The notes under the pieces: generated by a model
The model's database searches: none
Told to the model about the DNA's origin: nothing
What the model saw: only the letters and a program-made list of their open reading frames with translations
DNA from: Fidelibacterota bacterium
Lineage (GTDB): Bacteria; Bipolaricaulota; Bipolaricaulia; UBA7950; UBA9294
Direction of reading: 5' to 3'
Assembly: GCA_024278395.1 (NCBI GenBank)
Contig: JAJRTG010000073.1
Coordinates: 1-12,496 of the forward strand
Length of the DNA: 12,496 nucleotides
Made by a program: the position numbers and the translations under genes
In this document: positions 1 to 6,957 of the stretch, piece after piece
Position numbering within the stretch: position 1 is the stretch's first letter
Layout of the letters: each line of letters opens with the position of its first letter

Positions 1-177
1 GTCCGGATCATAGACGCAGATCCAAACCTGATCCCCTTCCTGAACGTTCGTTACCCTGTTCGCACCGTTCTTGTCAGACGAAAAGTATATCTCCGCCTGC
101 GTAGCGAACGCTGCCAGGGCAAAGAGCGCCACCAACAGAAATACTATGGCACCCCCTGCGACGTACTGTTTTTTCAA
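1..177 (-). CDS. N-terminal part of a secreted protein of unknown function (cut by window edge)
   Basis: Only the first 59 codons are present; the reading frame runs off the left edge. The start is a TTG at 175-177, seven bases after a perfect AAGGAGGT Shine-Dalgarno (185-192). An in-frame stop lies upstream at 232-234. The protein begins MKKQYV, then a hydrophobic stretch of about 18 residues ending near ATQA, which is a typical Sec signal peptide with cleavage around residues 25-28. The mature part seen so far is polar and contains FSSDKNGANRVTNVQEGD, which I do not match to a named family. An extracytoplasmic location is therefore likely. It has its own promoter just upstream and is separated from miaA by 114 bp, so it is probably a separate unit from the long operon. 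Confidence 0.75.
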   Translation of the reverse strand, partial: MKKQYVAGGAIVFLLVALFALAAFATQAEIYFSSDKNGANRVTNVQEGDQVWICVYDPD

Positions 178-184
178 TGTTGGT

Positions 185-192
185 ACCTCCTT
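185..192 (-). promoter_or_regulatory. Perfect Shine-Dalgarno fixing a TTG start
   Basis: On the minus strand these bases read AAGGAGGT and lie seven bases before the TTG at 175-177. They are the main reason for choosing TTG over another in-frame TTG at 205-207, which has no comparable ribosome binding site. Confidence 0.75.
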
Positions 193-220
193 TACGTAAT
201 GTAGCAAACCACCACATCCT

Positions 221-249
221 TTTATACCAGCTTAATACGCCAACGACAA
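221..249 (-). promoter_or_regulatory. Sigma-70 type promoter for the secreted-protein gene
   Basis: On the minus strand a -35 box TTGTCG (244-249) is followed by a 17-base spacer and a -10 box TATAAA (221-226). The -10 box has the extended form TGG-TATAAA. Transcription would start near 214, giving a leader of about 37 bases that carries the Shine-Dalgarno. This is the best two-box promoter in the window. It is inferred from sequence only. Confidence 0.6.
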
Positions 250-291
250 CTCCGATCGGCCTTGTTTCCCGAACAATAAGGACATATGAGA

Positions 292-1206
292 TCAGTGAGC
301 ACTATCGGCGATTCGGAATCGATTAACGATCGTCTCGGCGATGCTCCCTGTGTCTTTACCCGTAACATCGATCCATTCCACGTCCCGTTCCCGCCGGAAC
401 CACGCCATCTGACGGCGGACGAGGGTCCAGGTATTCCTTATGATCCGCTCCCGCAGTTCCTCGTAGGAGAGCCCGCCGTCGAGGTACTCGAACGCCTCCC
501 GCACCCCGATCGTGCGGTAGGCTTGATGTTGCGGTGTCAACCCTTGAGCGCGCAGACTCCTCACTTCATCGATAAGCCCCTCTTCCAGCATCCGGTCGAC
601 GCGGGCGGCGATCGCGGCGCGGTGAGCCTCTCGCTCCATCCGCAGCCCGACGACCACGAAATCGTAGGGAAGAGGTTCCGCCGCGTCCTGCAGCTCGCTG
701 ATCGGCCAGCCGGTCACCTCATACACCTCAAGGGCGCGTGTTATCCGAAGTCGGTCGTTGGGATGGATCCGACGCGCAGCGGCGGGATCGACCTTCATAA
801 GCTCGGTGTAAAGATCAGGAAGAGGACGCGCGTCCAATCGGGCACGGAGATCGGGATCGGCGGATGGTCCGGAGAAGATCCCGCGCAGCACCGCCCCGAG
901 GTAGAGGGTGCCGCCTCCGGCGATGATCGGGACGCACCCGCGGGATTGGATCTCCGGAATCAGCCGGGCGACATCGTTTCTGAACGCCATCGCGTCGTAA
1001 CTACCCGTTATCTCAACAATATCGATCAGATGATGGGGAACCCTCTCCCTGACCTCCGAGGTAGGCTTGTCGGTGACGATGTCGAGCCCACGGAAGAAGG
1101 CGCGCGAGTCGGCGGAGATGATCTCGCCGGGCAGGCGAAGGGCAACCTCCACCGCCACCGCGCTTTTGCCCACCCCGGTCGGACCGAGGATGACGAGGAC
1201 CGGCAA
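292..1206 (-). CDS. miaA: tRNA dimethylallyltransferase MiaA
   Basis: MiaA transfers a dimethylallyl group from DMAPP to N6 of adenosine 37 in tRNAs that read codons starting with U. The 304-residue length is normal for the family. Visible landmarks are the P-loop GPTGVGKS (residues 8-15), the DSR segment at 33-35 followed by FRGLDIVTDKPT, the NDRLRITRALEVYEVTG block (150-166) and the C-terminal RRQMAWFRRERDVEWID (264-280). The usual GGTGLY-like motif reads GGGTLY (97-102), and the usual DIGTAKP reads DIVTDKP. Translation starts at a TTG directly after the rpoD TGA stop; the GGGGAGG Shine-Dalgarno lies inside the last rpoD codons, so the two are probably translationally coupled. It appears to be the last gene of the leftward operon. 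Family assignment is secure. Confidence 0.95.
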   Translation of the reverse strand: MPVLVILGPTGVGKSAVAVEVALRLPGEIISADSRAFFRGLDIVTDKPTSEVRERVPHHLIDIVEITGSYDAMAFRNDVARLIPEIQSRGCVPIIAGGGTLYLGAVLRGIFSGPSADPDLRARLDARPLPDLYTELMKVDPAAARRIHPNDRLRITRALEVYEVTGWPISELQDAAEPLPYDFVVVGLRMEREAHRAAIAARVDRMLEEGLIDEVRSLRAQGLTPQHQAYRTIGVREAFEYLDGGLSYEELRERIIRNTWTLVRRQMAWFRRERDVEWIDVTGKDTGSIAETIVNRFRIADSAH

Positions 1207-2382
1207 TCAGTCCTCCCCGAGGAGGAGCTCGCGGAACTTCTTGAGCTCCGCCTGCCTGGACGGATGTTTCAGCTTCTCGATCGCCTTGATCTCGATCTGG
1301 CGGATCCGCTCGCGGGTGATGTTGAACTTGAGCGCGACGTCCTTCAGGGTGCGGGGATGCCCGTCGTCAAGCCCGTAGCGGAGCCTGAGGATCTCGCGCT
1401 CGCGCTCGTCGAGCTGGTCCAGAGCGCGGTTCAACTGCTCCCGCAGGAACATGCGGAAGGTCTCTTTCGTCGGGGAAGGGGAGTGGGGATCCTCGATGAA
1501 ATCGCCGAGGGTATCCTCCTCATCGTCTCCGATCGGCCGCTCGAGCGAGGCGGTGTACTGGGAGACGTTCTCGACTTTCTTGATCTTATCGATCGACATC
1601 CCGGTGATGCGGGATAGGTCCTCCAGGGTGGGGGCGGCCCCGTGCTTCTGGATGTACTCGCGCTTGATCCGATTGAGCTCGCGCACCGTCTCGATCATGT
1701 GCACCGGCACGCGGATCGTGCGGGACTGGTCGGCGATCGCGCGGGTGATCGCCTGTCTGATCCACCAGGTGGCGTAGGTGGAGAACTTGTATCCCCGCTT
1801 GTAATCGAACTTCTCCACCGCGCGCATCAAACCCATGTTCCCCTCCTGGATCAGATCGAGGAACGACAACCCGCGGTTCATGTAGCGCTTGGCGATCGAC
1901 ACGACCAGGCGCAGGTTGGAGACGGTGAGCCGCTCCCGCGCCTCCTTCCCTTTCTTGACGATCTCCTCCAGTTTCTTTTTCTCCTCAGGGCTGAGAACGG
2001 TGATCCCGTGCTCCTCGGACAGACGGGCGTTCTCCAACCGCTCGGCCGCCTCCTTCCCCGCCTCCATCGCCATCGCCAGCTCCACCTCCTCCTCCTTGGT
2101 CAGGAGGGGAACCTTACCGATCTCACGGAGGTACGTCTTCACCGGGTCTTCCCTGCGGGTGGAGCGCTCCCGGTCCTCCCACTCCTCGATTACTTCCTTA
2201 CTCGGAACCTCCTCCACCACCGGGGTCTCAGCGATATCCTCCTCCTCCGCCACCTCGGTGATGATCTCCGGCTCCACGACCAAATCGGGATCGACCGGTT
2301 CGAGCTCCTCTACAGGGGAACTCGCCTCGGGAAGGTCTTTCCGCTCAGGCTCGTCCACGGATTGCTTTTCCTTCTTGGGCAT
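1207..2382 (-). CDS. rpoD: Primary RNA polymerase sigma factor (RpoD/SigA)
   Basis: This is the group 1 sigma factor that directs RNA polymerase to housekeeping promoters. With the ATG at 2382 it has 391 residues. Residues 1-78 are highly acidic and low in complexity. Region 1.2 is DPVKTYLREIGKVPLL (79-94). Region 2 spans about 155-229, with NLRLVVSIAKRYMNRGLSFL, then DLIQEGNMGLMRAVEKFDY and FSTYATWWIRQAITRAIADQ (-10 recognition and melting). Region 3 follows at about 230-305. Region 4.2 is TLKDVALKFNITRERIRQIE (345-364), the -35 helix-turn-helix. A longer in-frame start (ATG at 2439) exists, but the ATG at 2382 has an AAGGAGGAGG site directly before it and gives a typical beginning, MPKKEK. 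It overlaps the end of dnaG by 38 bp in another frame. Confidence 0.96.
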   Translation of the reverse strand: MPKKEKQSVDEPERKDLPEASSPVEELEPVDPDLVVEPEIITEVAEEEDIAETPVVEEVPSKEVIEEWEDRERSTRREDPVKTYLREIGKVPLLTKEEEVELAMAMEAGKEAAERLENARLSEEHGITVLSPEEKKKLEEIVKKGKEARERLTVSNLRLVVSIAKRYMNRGLSFLDLIQEGNMGLMRAVEKFDYKRGYKFSTYATWWIRQAITRAIADQSRTIRVPVHMIETVRELNRIKREYIQKHGAAPTLEDLSRITGMSIDKIKKVENVSQYTASLERPIGDDEEDTLGDFIEDPHSPSPTKETFRMFLREQLNRALDQLDEREREILRLRYGLDDGHPRTLKDVALKFNITRERIRQIEIKAIEKLKHPSRQAELKKFRELLLGED

Positions 2383-4087
2383 CCCTCCTCCTTGCGATCT
2401 TCTCCGCGACAAGGGCGCTGTAGGCGCGCTGCAGCTCATCGATCTTTGCTCTATCTTTCGCCCTTTTGATCTCTTCCCGCAGTTCCCGTAATCGCTGCTC
2501 GATCACCGGTAGGCGCACAAGCCGCACCAACGCATCACTGAGCGCTTTCTTTGCATCACTAAATACAACCGGGGCAATAACAAGTTTGCTCGCAAGGCGC
2601 ACCGCATCCTCGTCGACCCGGGAGACGACCTTCGCAGTGTCGATAGGATCACCCATCTCAGCGATCGCCTCTACAAGTGTCCGATATCGAGGGGAGAAAT
2701 CCTCCGGCCCGGCAAGCCGGCTTACCTCCTCCCACTTCGCCTCCCCGCGCAGGAGGAGTCCGAGGATGATCTCCTCCTCCCCCCACGCCTCCTCAACCTC
2801 TTCCACATGCTCTTGGTCCGGTCTCGCCGCCCGCCCGCGTGAGAGCTCGCGCACAACCTCATCGGTCGGAAGGTCGATCAGCTCCCCCAGACAACGACCA
2901 ACCTCCTGACGCAGCGGGAGGCTGCTCAGTCCTTGGTAGAACGAGCGCGCCGCGTCGAGCGCTTCTTCCTTCCCCTTCAGGCTCGTAAGGTCGTATCGTT
3001 CCTTGAGCGTCTCCAGGAAGAAGATATGAAACGGAATCGCCTCTGAGATGACCTGTGAGAATTTCTCTTTGCCCTCCCGGCGGACGAAACTGTCGGGATC
3101 CTCCCCCTCAGGGAGGGCGGCCACCCGTACGGAGAGCCCCGCATTGCGCAGAATCTGCATCCCACGCACCGATGCCGCAGCACCGGCCGCATCGCGGTCG
3201 TAGACGATCACCACCTCATCGGCGAACCGGGCAAGGATCTCGGCCTGGCTGCGGGTGAGAGCCGTTCCCATGCTCCCAATCGCGTTGATGACTCCAGCGA
3301 CATGGAGCGAAAGGACGTCCGTGTATCCCTCAACCAAGACGGCGAACCGACGAGCGGCTATCTCCTCCCGCGCCCAGGAAAGGCCGTACAGATGCCTTCC
3401 TTTATCGAACAGCGGAGTCTGGGGGGAGTTCAGGTACTTCGGCTCCCCGGAGAACGCGCGTCCTCCGAACGCGATCGGGCGCCCGTTGAGGTCGTAGATC
3501 GGGAAGATCACCCGATCCCGAAACCGGTCGTACAGGCTCTCGCTCTTCCCCTTTACGAGAAGCCCGAGCTCGAGCAGTGTCTTCGTCCCGTAGCGCTTGG
3601 AAAGCCGCCTCTTCAATCCTTCCCATTCATCGAGAGCGTAGCCGAGTCCGAACCGCTGCCACACTTCTTCCTCATAACCGCGGGAGACGAGGTAATCGCG
3701 GGCCCGCTTTCCGAGCCGGGGGTGGTGCAGGTTATCGACGAAGTATTTCGCCGCCTCCGCGTTGATCTCATAGAGCTTCTCCCGGGTCCCGTCCCCCTTG
3801 CGGGAGATCTTGATCCCGGCCTCCGCGGCCAGCCGCTCCAGGGCCTCGGGAAACGAGATCCGTTCGATCTTCATCAGAAAAGCGAACAGATCCCCGCCCT
3901 CCCCGCAGCCGAAGCAGTGCCACAGCCCCTTCTCCGGATCGACGTAGAAGGAGGGAGTGTCGTCCTTATGGAACGGACAGTGCCCCTTGTAGCGCGACCC
4001 GGACTTTGTAAGCGTGAGATAGCGGGAGACCAGGGAGATGATATCGACCCGGGCCTTGATCGCTTCCACGTCCGAGCGGTCAGCCAT
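2345..4087 (-). CDS. dnaG: DNA primase DnaG
   Basis: DnaG makes the RNA primers for lagging-strand synthesis and for replication start, working with the replicative helicase. The protein is 580 residues, a normal length. The N-terminal zinc ribbon has C37, H40, C58 and C61 (CPFH and CFGC). The catalytic TOPRIM core shows EGYTD (253-257) and DRDAAG (298-303 region), with GEDPDSF (328-334) further on. Conserved primase blocks YDRFRDRVIFPIYD and GEPKYLNSPQTPLF are also present. The C-terminal third (about 435-575) fits the helicase-binding domain. The ATG at 4085-4087 follows GGGAGG and overlaps the stop of the hydrolase gene by eight bases. The end overlaps rpoD by 38 bp. The dnaG-rpoD order is the widespread macromolecular-synthesis arrangement. 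Confidence 0.97.
   Translation of the reverse strand: MADRSDVEAIKARVDIISLVSRYLTLTKSGSRYKGHCPFHKDDTPSFYVDPEKGLWHCFGCGEGGDLFAFLMKIERISFPEALERLAAEAGIKISRKGDGTREKLYEINAEAAKYFVDNLHHPRLGKRARDYLVSRGYEEEVWQRFGLGYALDEWEGLKRRLSKRYGTKTLLELGLLVKGKSESLYDRFRDRVIFPIYDLNGRPIAFGGRAFSGEPKYLNSPQTPLFDKGRHLYGLSWAREEIAARRFAVLVEGYTDVLSLHVAGVINAIGSMGTALTRSQAEILARFADEVVIVYDRDAAGAAASVRGMQILRNAGLSVRVAALPEGEDPDSFVRREGKEKFSQVISEAIPFHIFFLETLKERYDLTSLKGKEEALDAARSFYQGLSSLPLRQEVGRCLGELIDLPTDEVVRELSRGRAARPDQEHVEEVEEAWGEEEIILGLLLRGEAKWEEVSRLAGPEDFSPRYRTLVEAIAEMGDPIDTAKVVSRVDEDAVRLASKLVIAPVVFSDAKKALSDALVRLVRLPVIEQRLRELREEIKRAKDRAKIDELQRAYSALVAEKIARRRDAQEGKAIRGRA
2384..2393 (-). promoter_or_regulatory. Shine-Dalgarno of rpoD, inside dnaG
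   Basis: The minus strand reads AAGGAGGAGG, one base before the ATG at 2380-2382; its core AAGGAGG gives a spacing of about four to seven bases. It lies within the coding sequence of dnaG and decides the rpoD start against the upstream ATG at 2439. Confidence 0.7.
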
Positions 4088-4658
4088 TCTGCCCCACCTC
4101 CCGCAGGAACGGGTTCATCCGCCGCTCGGCCGACAAGCGCGTGCGTGGTCCGTGTCCGGGGTAGATGAGAAAGTCTTCTCCCAGTGCAATGATACGAGCA
4201 AGCGATCGCTGCATCTCGGTCCACGACCCGCCGGGAAAATCGGTTCGCCCGATCGAACCGGCGAACAGGAGATCCCCTGTGAACAGATTCCCGTCCCCAA
4301 GAAGGGTGACGCTTCCCGGGGAGTGGCCGGGGGTGTGAAGGACGCGCAGCCCGGCGACCTCGTCGCCCTCGTCGATGTAGCGATCGAACGAAGGGTGGTC
4401 GGGATAGTACTCGTCCACAAATCCAAGGTCGGCACGATGGATGAGAAGCTCGGCTCCATGCTCCTTGAGCGTCCAGTCCCCTCCTACATGATCGAAGTGG
4501 CCGTGGGTGTTCACCACGAGGTCGACCTTCCTGCCGTCCAGAAACTCGCGCAGGCGGGCGTTGTACACAGCGGGATCGATCAGAACAGTAACATCGGCGG
4601 TCTCAATCAGATAACAGTTAGTGGCGAGATCTCCCAGGACGATCTTCTCCACCCGCAT
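4080..4658 (-). CDS. Metallo-beta-lactamase fold hydrolase, glyoxalase II-like (GloC/YcbL type)
   Basis: A 192-residue cytoplasmic metallohydrolase. All metal ligands of the family are visible: THGHFDH (residues 51-57; H52, H54, D56, H57), H112 in GHSPGS, D129 in TGDLLF and H169 in PGHG. The segment LFAGSIGRTDFPGG (131-144) is typical of the small single-domain glyoxalase II group, which hydrolyses S-D-lactoylglutathione or related thioesters. The substrate here is not certain, and a relative such as a persulfide dioxygenase cannot be excluded from motifs alone. The ATG at 4658 was preferred to a GTG at 4676 because AGAGGGGG stands four bases before it, while the GTG lies inside the end of comF without a ribosome site. 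It overlaps dnaG by eight bases. Confidence 0.9.
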   Translation of the reverse strand: MRVEKIVLGDLATNCYLIETADVTVLIDPAVYNARLREFLDGRKVDLVVNTHGHFDHVGGDWTLKEHGAELLIHRADLGFVDEYYPDHPSFDRYIDEGDEVAGLRVLHTPGHSPGSVTLLGDGNLFTGDLLFAGSIGRTDFPGGSWTEMQRSLARIIALGEDFLIYPGHGPRTRLSAERRMNPFLREVGQNG

Positions 4659-4662
4659 ATGG

Positions 4663-4670
4663 CCCCCTCT
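4663..4670 (-). promoter_or_regulatory. Shine-Dalgarno of the hydrolase gene
   Basis: The minus strand reads AGAGGGGG, partly overlapping the TAG stop of comF, four bases before the ATG at 4656-4658. It supports the shorter start over the GTG at 4674-4676. Confidence 0.55.
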
Positions 4671-5430
4671 ACGCACGCGCTACCGCAAGCACATAAACCC
4701 TCGCGTAACCACCAGCCTTAAGCGCGCGGGCACACTCCTCCACCGTCGCTCCGGTAGTGAAAATATCATCAACGATGAGTACCGTCCCTTGCCCTGATCT
4801 TACAACCTTGAACGCACCGCGCAAGTTCTTCCGCCGGGCCGCCGCGGAGAGCTCGGCCTGCGCCGGGGTCTGGCGCACCTTCGCAAGGAGGCGCTTGACC
4901 GGGATCCCAAGCCGGCGCCCCAAGCCATGCGCGAGAATCCGTGCTTGGTTGAACCCGCGGGCCCTCCGATCGGCACGGGTCATCGGGACGTAGGTGATGC
5001 GGTCGATATTGCCGAACGGTTCTTCTTCGCGAACGTATTCGGCCAACCGGGCGATGAGGAAACGGGCGATCGCCGGTTCCTTCTCGAACTTGAACTCCCG
5101 CACCAACGTCCCCCAACCAGAGCGGTACGGCCCGAGGGCGCGAGCGACATCGAACTCCCGTCTCCGCGTCCCACAGGCCGGACATAGATCGAGGGCGGGA
5201 TCCTTCAGCTCCTCCTGGCAGACGTAACAACGGGGTCCTTCCAACCGTGGAAGCTCAGCCGCACAATCCGGGCAGACCGGGTCCAATCCGTCGCATGCTC
5301 CCCCGCACAGAACGCAGCGCGGCGGGAAGAGGAGGGAGAGAAGCCCCTCCCCCCACCTTCCCAGCGGCTTAAGAAACGACGTACTTCGCCACCCGAACGA
5401 GCTGGTTCGTATAACCCCACTCGTTATCAT
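4669..5430 (-). CDS. comF: ComF family protein (phosphoribosyltransferase-like, zinc finger)
   Basis: ComF proteins join an N-terminal zinc finger to a type I phosphoribosyltransferase domain and are needed for DNA uptake in naturally competent bacteria. Four CxxC pairs are visible (C39/C42, C53/C56, C68/C71, C83/C86 counted from the ATG at 5430). The family block RARGFNQARILA is at 156-167 and the PRPP-binding motif VLIVDDIFTTGAT at 217-229. The family is secure; the start is not. The family usually begins just before LLSLLFPPRC, but the only ATGs upstream, 5430 and 5460, lie 62 and 92 bases inside gap. Neither has a strong Shine-Dalgarno; AAGGT before 5460 is the better of two weak sites. 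A CTG at 5364 is another candidate. The stop lies 10 bases before the hydrolase ATG. Confidence 0.88.
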   Translation of the reverse strand: MITSGVIRTSSFGWRSTSFLKPLGRWGEGLLSLLFPPRCVLCGGACDGLDPVCPDCAAELPRLEGPRCYVCQEELKDPALDLCPACGTRRREFDVARALGPYRSGWGTLVREFKFEKEPAIARFLIARLAEYVREEEPFGNIDRITYVPMTRADRRARGFNQARILAHGLGRRLGIPVKRLLAKVRQTPAQAELSAAARRKNLRGAFKVVRSGQGTVLIVDDIFTTGATVEECARALKAGGYARVYVLAVARA

Positions 5431-6370
5431 AGAAGGTGACAACCTTAAGAAGACGCTCATCGACTACCTTGGTGAGGTTGAGATCGACGACGCTCGCCCG
5501 TGATTCGCCGATGATGTCGCTTGACACGATCGGGTCGTCGCTCACCCCGAGAATCCCCTTGAGTTCACCCTCCGCGTAGCGCCGTAGAGCGGCGTTCACC
5601 TCATCGGCGGTCACCGCCCGCTTCATCTCGGCGGTGAAGTCACTCACCGACCCGGTGGGGACCGGTACGCGGAATGCCATCCCGTTCATCTTACCGGCAA
5701 GGGAGGGGATGATCTTCGTCGTGGCGGTCGCCGCACCCGTCGTGGTGGGGATGATATTGGCGGCAGCAGCACGCCCCCGAACCAGCTTCTTGTGCGGGGA
5801 GTCGACCAGCCGCTGGTCCGCGGTGTAGCCGTGCACCGTGGAGAGGAACGCGTGCACGATCCCAAATTCCTTCTCCAGGACGTAGGCGACCGGAGCGAGC
5901 GAGTTCGTCGTGCACGAGGCGGCGGCGAGAATCGTGTCCTTGGCCGAATCGTACTCCTTGTGGTTCACCCCGTACACGAACTGACGGATGTCCGGGCTCT
6001 TCGGCGGAGCGGAAAGCAGCACGCGCTTCGCCCCCGCCTCGAGATGCAACGAGGCCTTCCCCCGCTCGAGGAAGACACCGGTCGACTCGATCACCAGGTC
6101 GATCCCCTCCTTTCCCCACGGAAGGTCCTTGGGGTTCTTCTCGGAAAGGAGCGGGATGAACTTGCCGTCGACCTTGATCCCATTCTCCACCGCCTCCACC
6201 GTCTTTCCGTAGCGGTGGTAGACCGTGTCGTAGGTGAGAAGGTACCGCGCCATCTCCGGTGTGATGAACGGATCGTTGATCGCCACGATGTCGAGGGCTG
6301 GATCCCCGTAGGCGATGCGGAAGAACGCCCTCCCAATCCGGCCGAACCCGTTGATTGCCACTTTGCTCAT
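5369..6370 (-). CDS. gap: Glyceraldehyde-3-phosphate dehydrogenase, type I
   Basis: The enzyme oxidises glyceraldehyde 3-phosphate to 1,3-bisphosphoglycerate in glycolysis, using NAD and phosphate; the reverse reaction serves gluconeogenesis. At 333 residues it is full length. The nucleotide-binding start is INGFGRIGR (6-14). D33, in the loop INDP, is the residue that normally favours NAD over NADP. The catalytic motif ASCTTNSLAP (151-160) supplies C153, and H180 in TVHGYT is the activating base. NIIPTTTGAA (205-214) and the C-terminal YDNEWGYTNQLV are typical. The ATG overlaps the pdxT stop as ATGA and is preceded by GGGAGGT. It is unusual to find gap directly after pdxST; PdxS and GAPDH share glyceraldehyde 3-phosphate as substrate. 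Confidence 0.97.
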   Translation of the reverse strand: MSKVAINGFGRIGRAFFRIAYGDPALDIVAINDPFITPEMARYLLTYDTVYHRYGKTVEAVENGIKVDGKFIPLLSEKNPKDLPWGKEGIDLVIESTGVFLERGKASLHLEAGAKRVLLSAPPKSPDIRQFVYGVNHKEYDSAKDTILAAASCTTNSLAPVAYVLEKEFGIVHAFLSTVHGYTADQRLVDSPHKKLVRGRAAAANIIPTTTGAATATTKIIPSLAGKMNGMAFRVPVPTGSVSDFTAEMKRAVTADEVNAALRRYAEGELKGILGVSDDPIVSSDIIGESRASVVDLNLTKVVDERLLKVVTFYDNEWGYTNQLVRVAKYVVS

Positions 6371-6957
6371 TGTCTTACCTCCCTTTCGTAGTTTTCTACC
6401 ATCTCGATGAAATAGCGGTGGATGCGCAGGTCATCCGTAAGCTCGGGATGGAAACTCGTCACGAGCACGTTCCCTTCCCGCGCCATGACCACCGCCCCCT
6501 CGTGCCGCGCCAGCGGGCGTACCCCCGGGCCCATACGGGTGATGTACGGGGCGCGGATGAAGACCGCCGGCACGTCGTCCCCGATCCCGTCCACGGAGAG
6601 GACCGTCTCGAAGCTGTGCACCTGCCTGCCGGAGGCGTTGCGCGCGACCGTGATGTCGATCGCACGGATATAGGCTTCTTCTTGTCCCTCGATCTCCCGC
6701 GCCAAGAGGATCATCCCGGCGCAGGTCCCGAAGAACGGGAAGCCCGTTCGCCCCATCTCACGCAGTCGCGCCAGCAGTCCTCCCCCTGCGAGGAGTGAGA
6801 TCGCGGTCGATTCCCCCCCTGGGAGGATCAGCCCGCTTAAGCCGTCAAGCTCCTCGGCCTTCTTCACCGCCCGCGCGGCGACCCCTAATCGGGACAGGCT
6901 CACGATGTGCTCGCGCACGGCCCCCTGCAGCCCGAGGACCCCTATCGTGCCTTCCAT
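6367..6957 (-). CDS. pdxT: Pyridoxal 5'-phosphate synthase glutaminase subunit PdxT
   Basis: PdxT hydrolyses glutamine and passes the ammonia through a tunnel to PdxS in the 12+12 PLP synthase complex. The protein has 196 residues, the usual size. The class I glutaminase triad is visible as C79 (FGTCAGMI), H170 and E172 (SFHPEL). GGEST (47-51) forms the oxyanion region, and GRQVHSFE (110-117) is a PdxT signature. The ATG follows the pdxS TGA without a gap (TGAATG) and has only a weak ribosome site within the end of pdxS, so translational coupling to pdxS is likely. That would suit a complex with equal subunit numbers. Its own stop overlaps the gap start by four bases. Confidence 0.97.
   Translation of the reverse strand: MEGTIGVLGLQGAVREHIVSLSRLGVAARAVKKAEELDGLSGLILPGGESTAISLLAGGGLLARLREMGRTGFPFFGTCAGMILLAREIEGQEEAYIRAIDITVARNASGRQVHSFETVLSVDGIGDDVPAVFIRAPYITRMGPGVRPLARHEGAVVMAREGNVLVTSFHPELTDDLRIHRYFIEMVENYEREVRQ

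Noticed and set aside
262..276. Possible terminator after miaA (TTGTT and AACAA around a 5-base loop)
   Set aside because: The stem is only five A/T-rich pairs and no U-tract follows, too weak for a rho-independent terminator.
286..1617. Long plus-strand frame (443 codons)
   Set aside because: It runs antisense through miaA and into rpoD, both securely identified. Its product is Arg/Asp/Gly/Leu-rich without motifs, as expected for a shadow frame in GC-rich DNA.
2383..2439. N-terminal extension of RpoD (MSCSAPTAPLSRRR)
   Set aside because: It lies within dnaG and the strong Shine-Dalgarno lies directly before the ATG at 2382.
3302..4168. Plus-strand frame inside dnaG
   Set aside because: Antisense shadow of dnaG with no recognisable domain or ribosome site.
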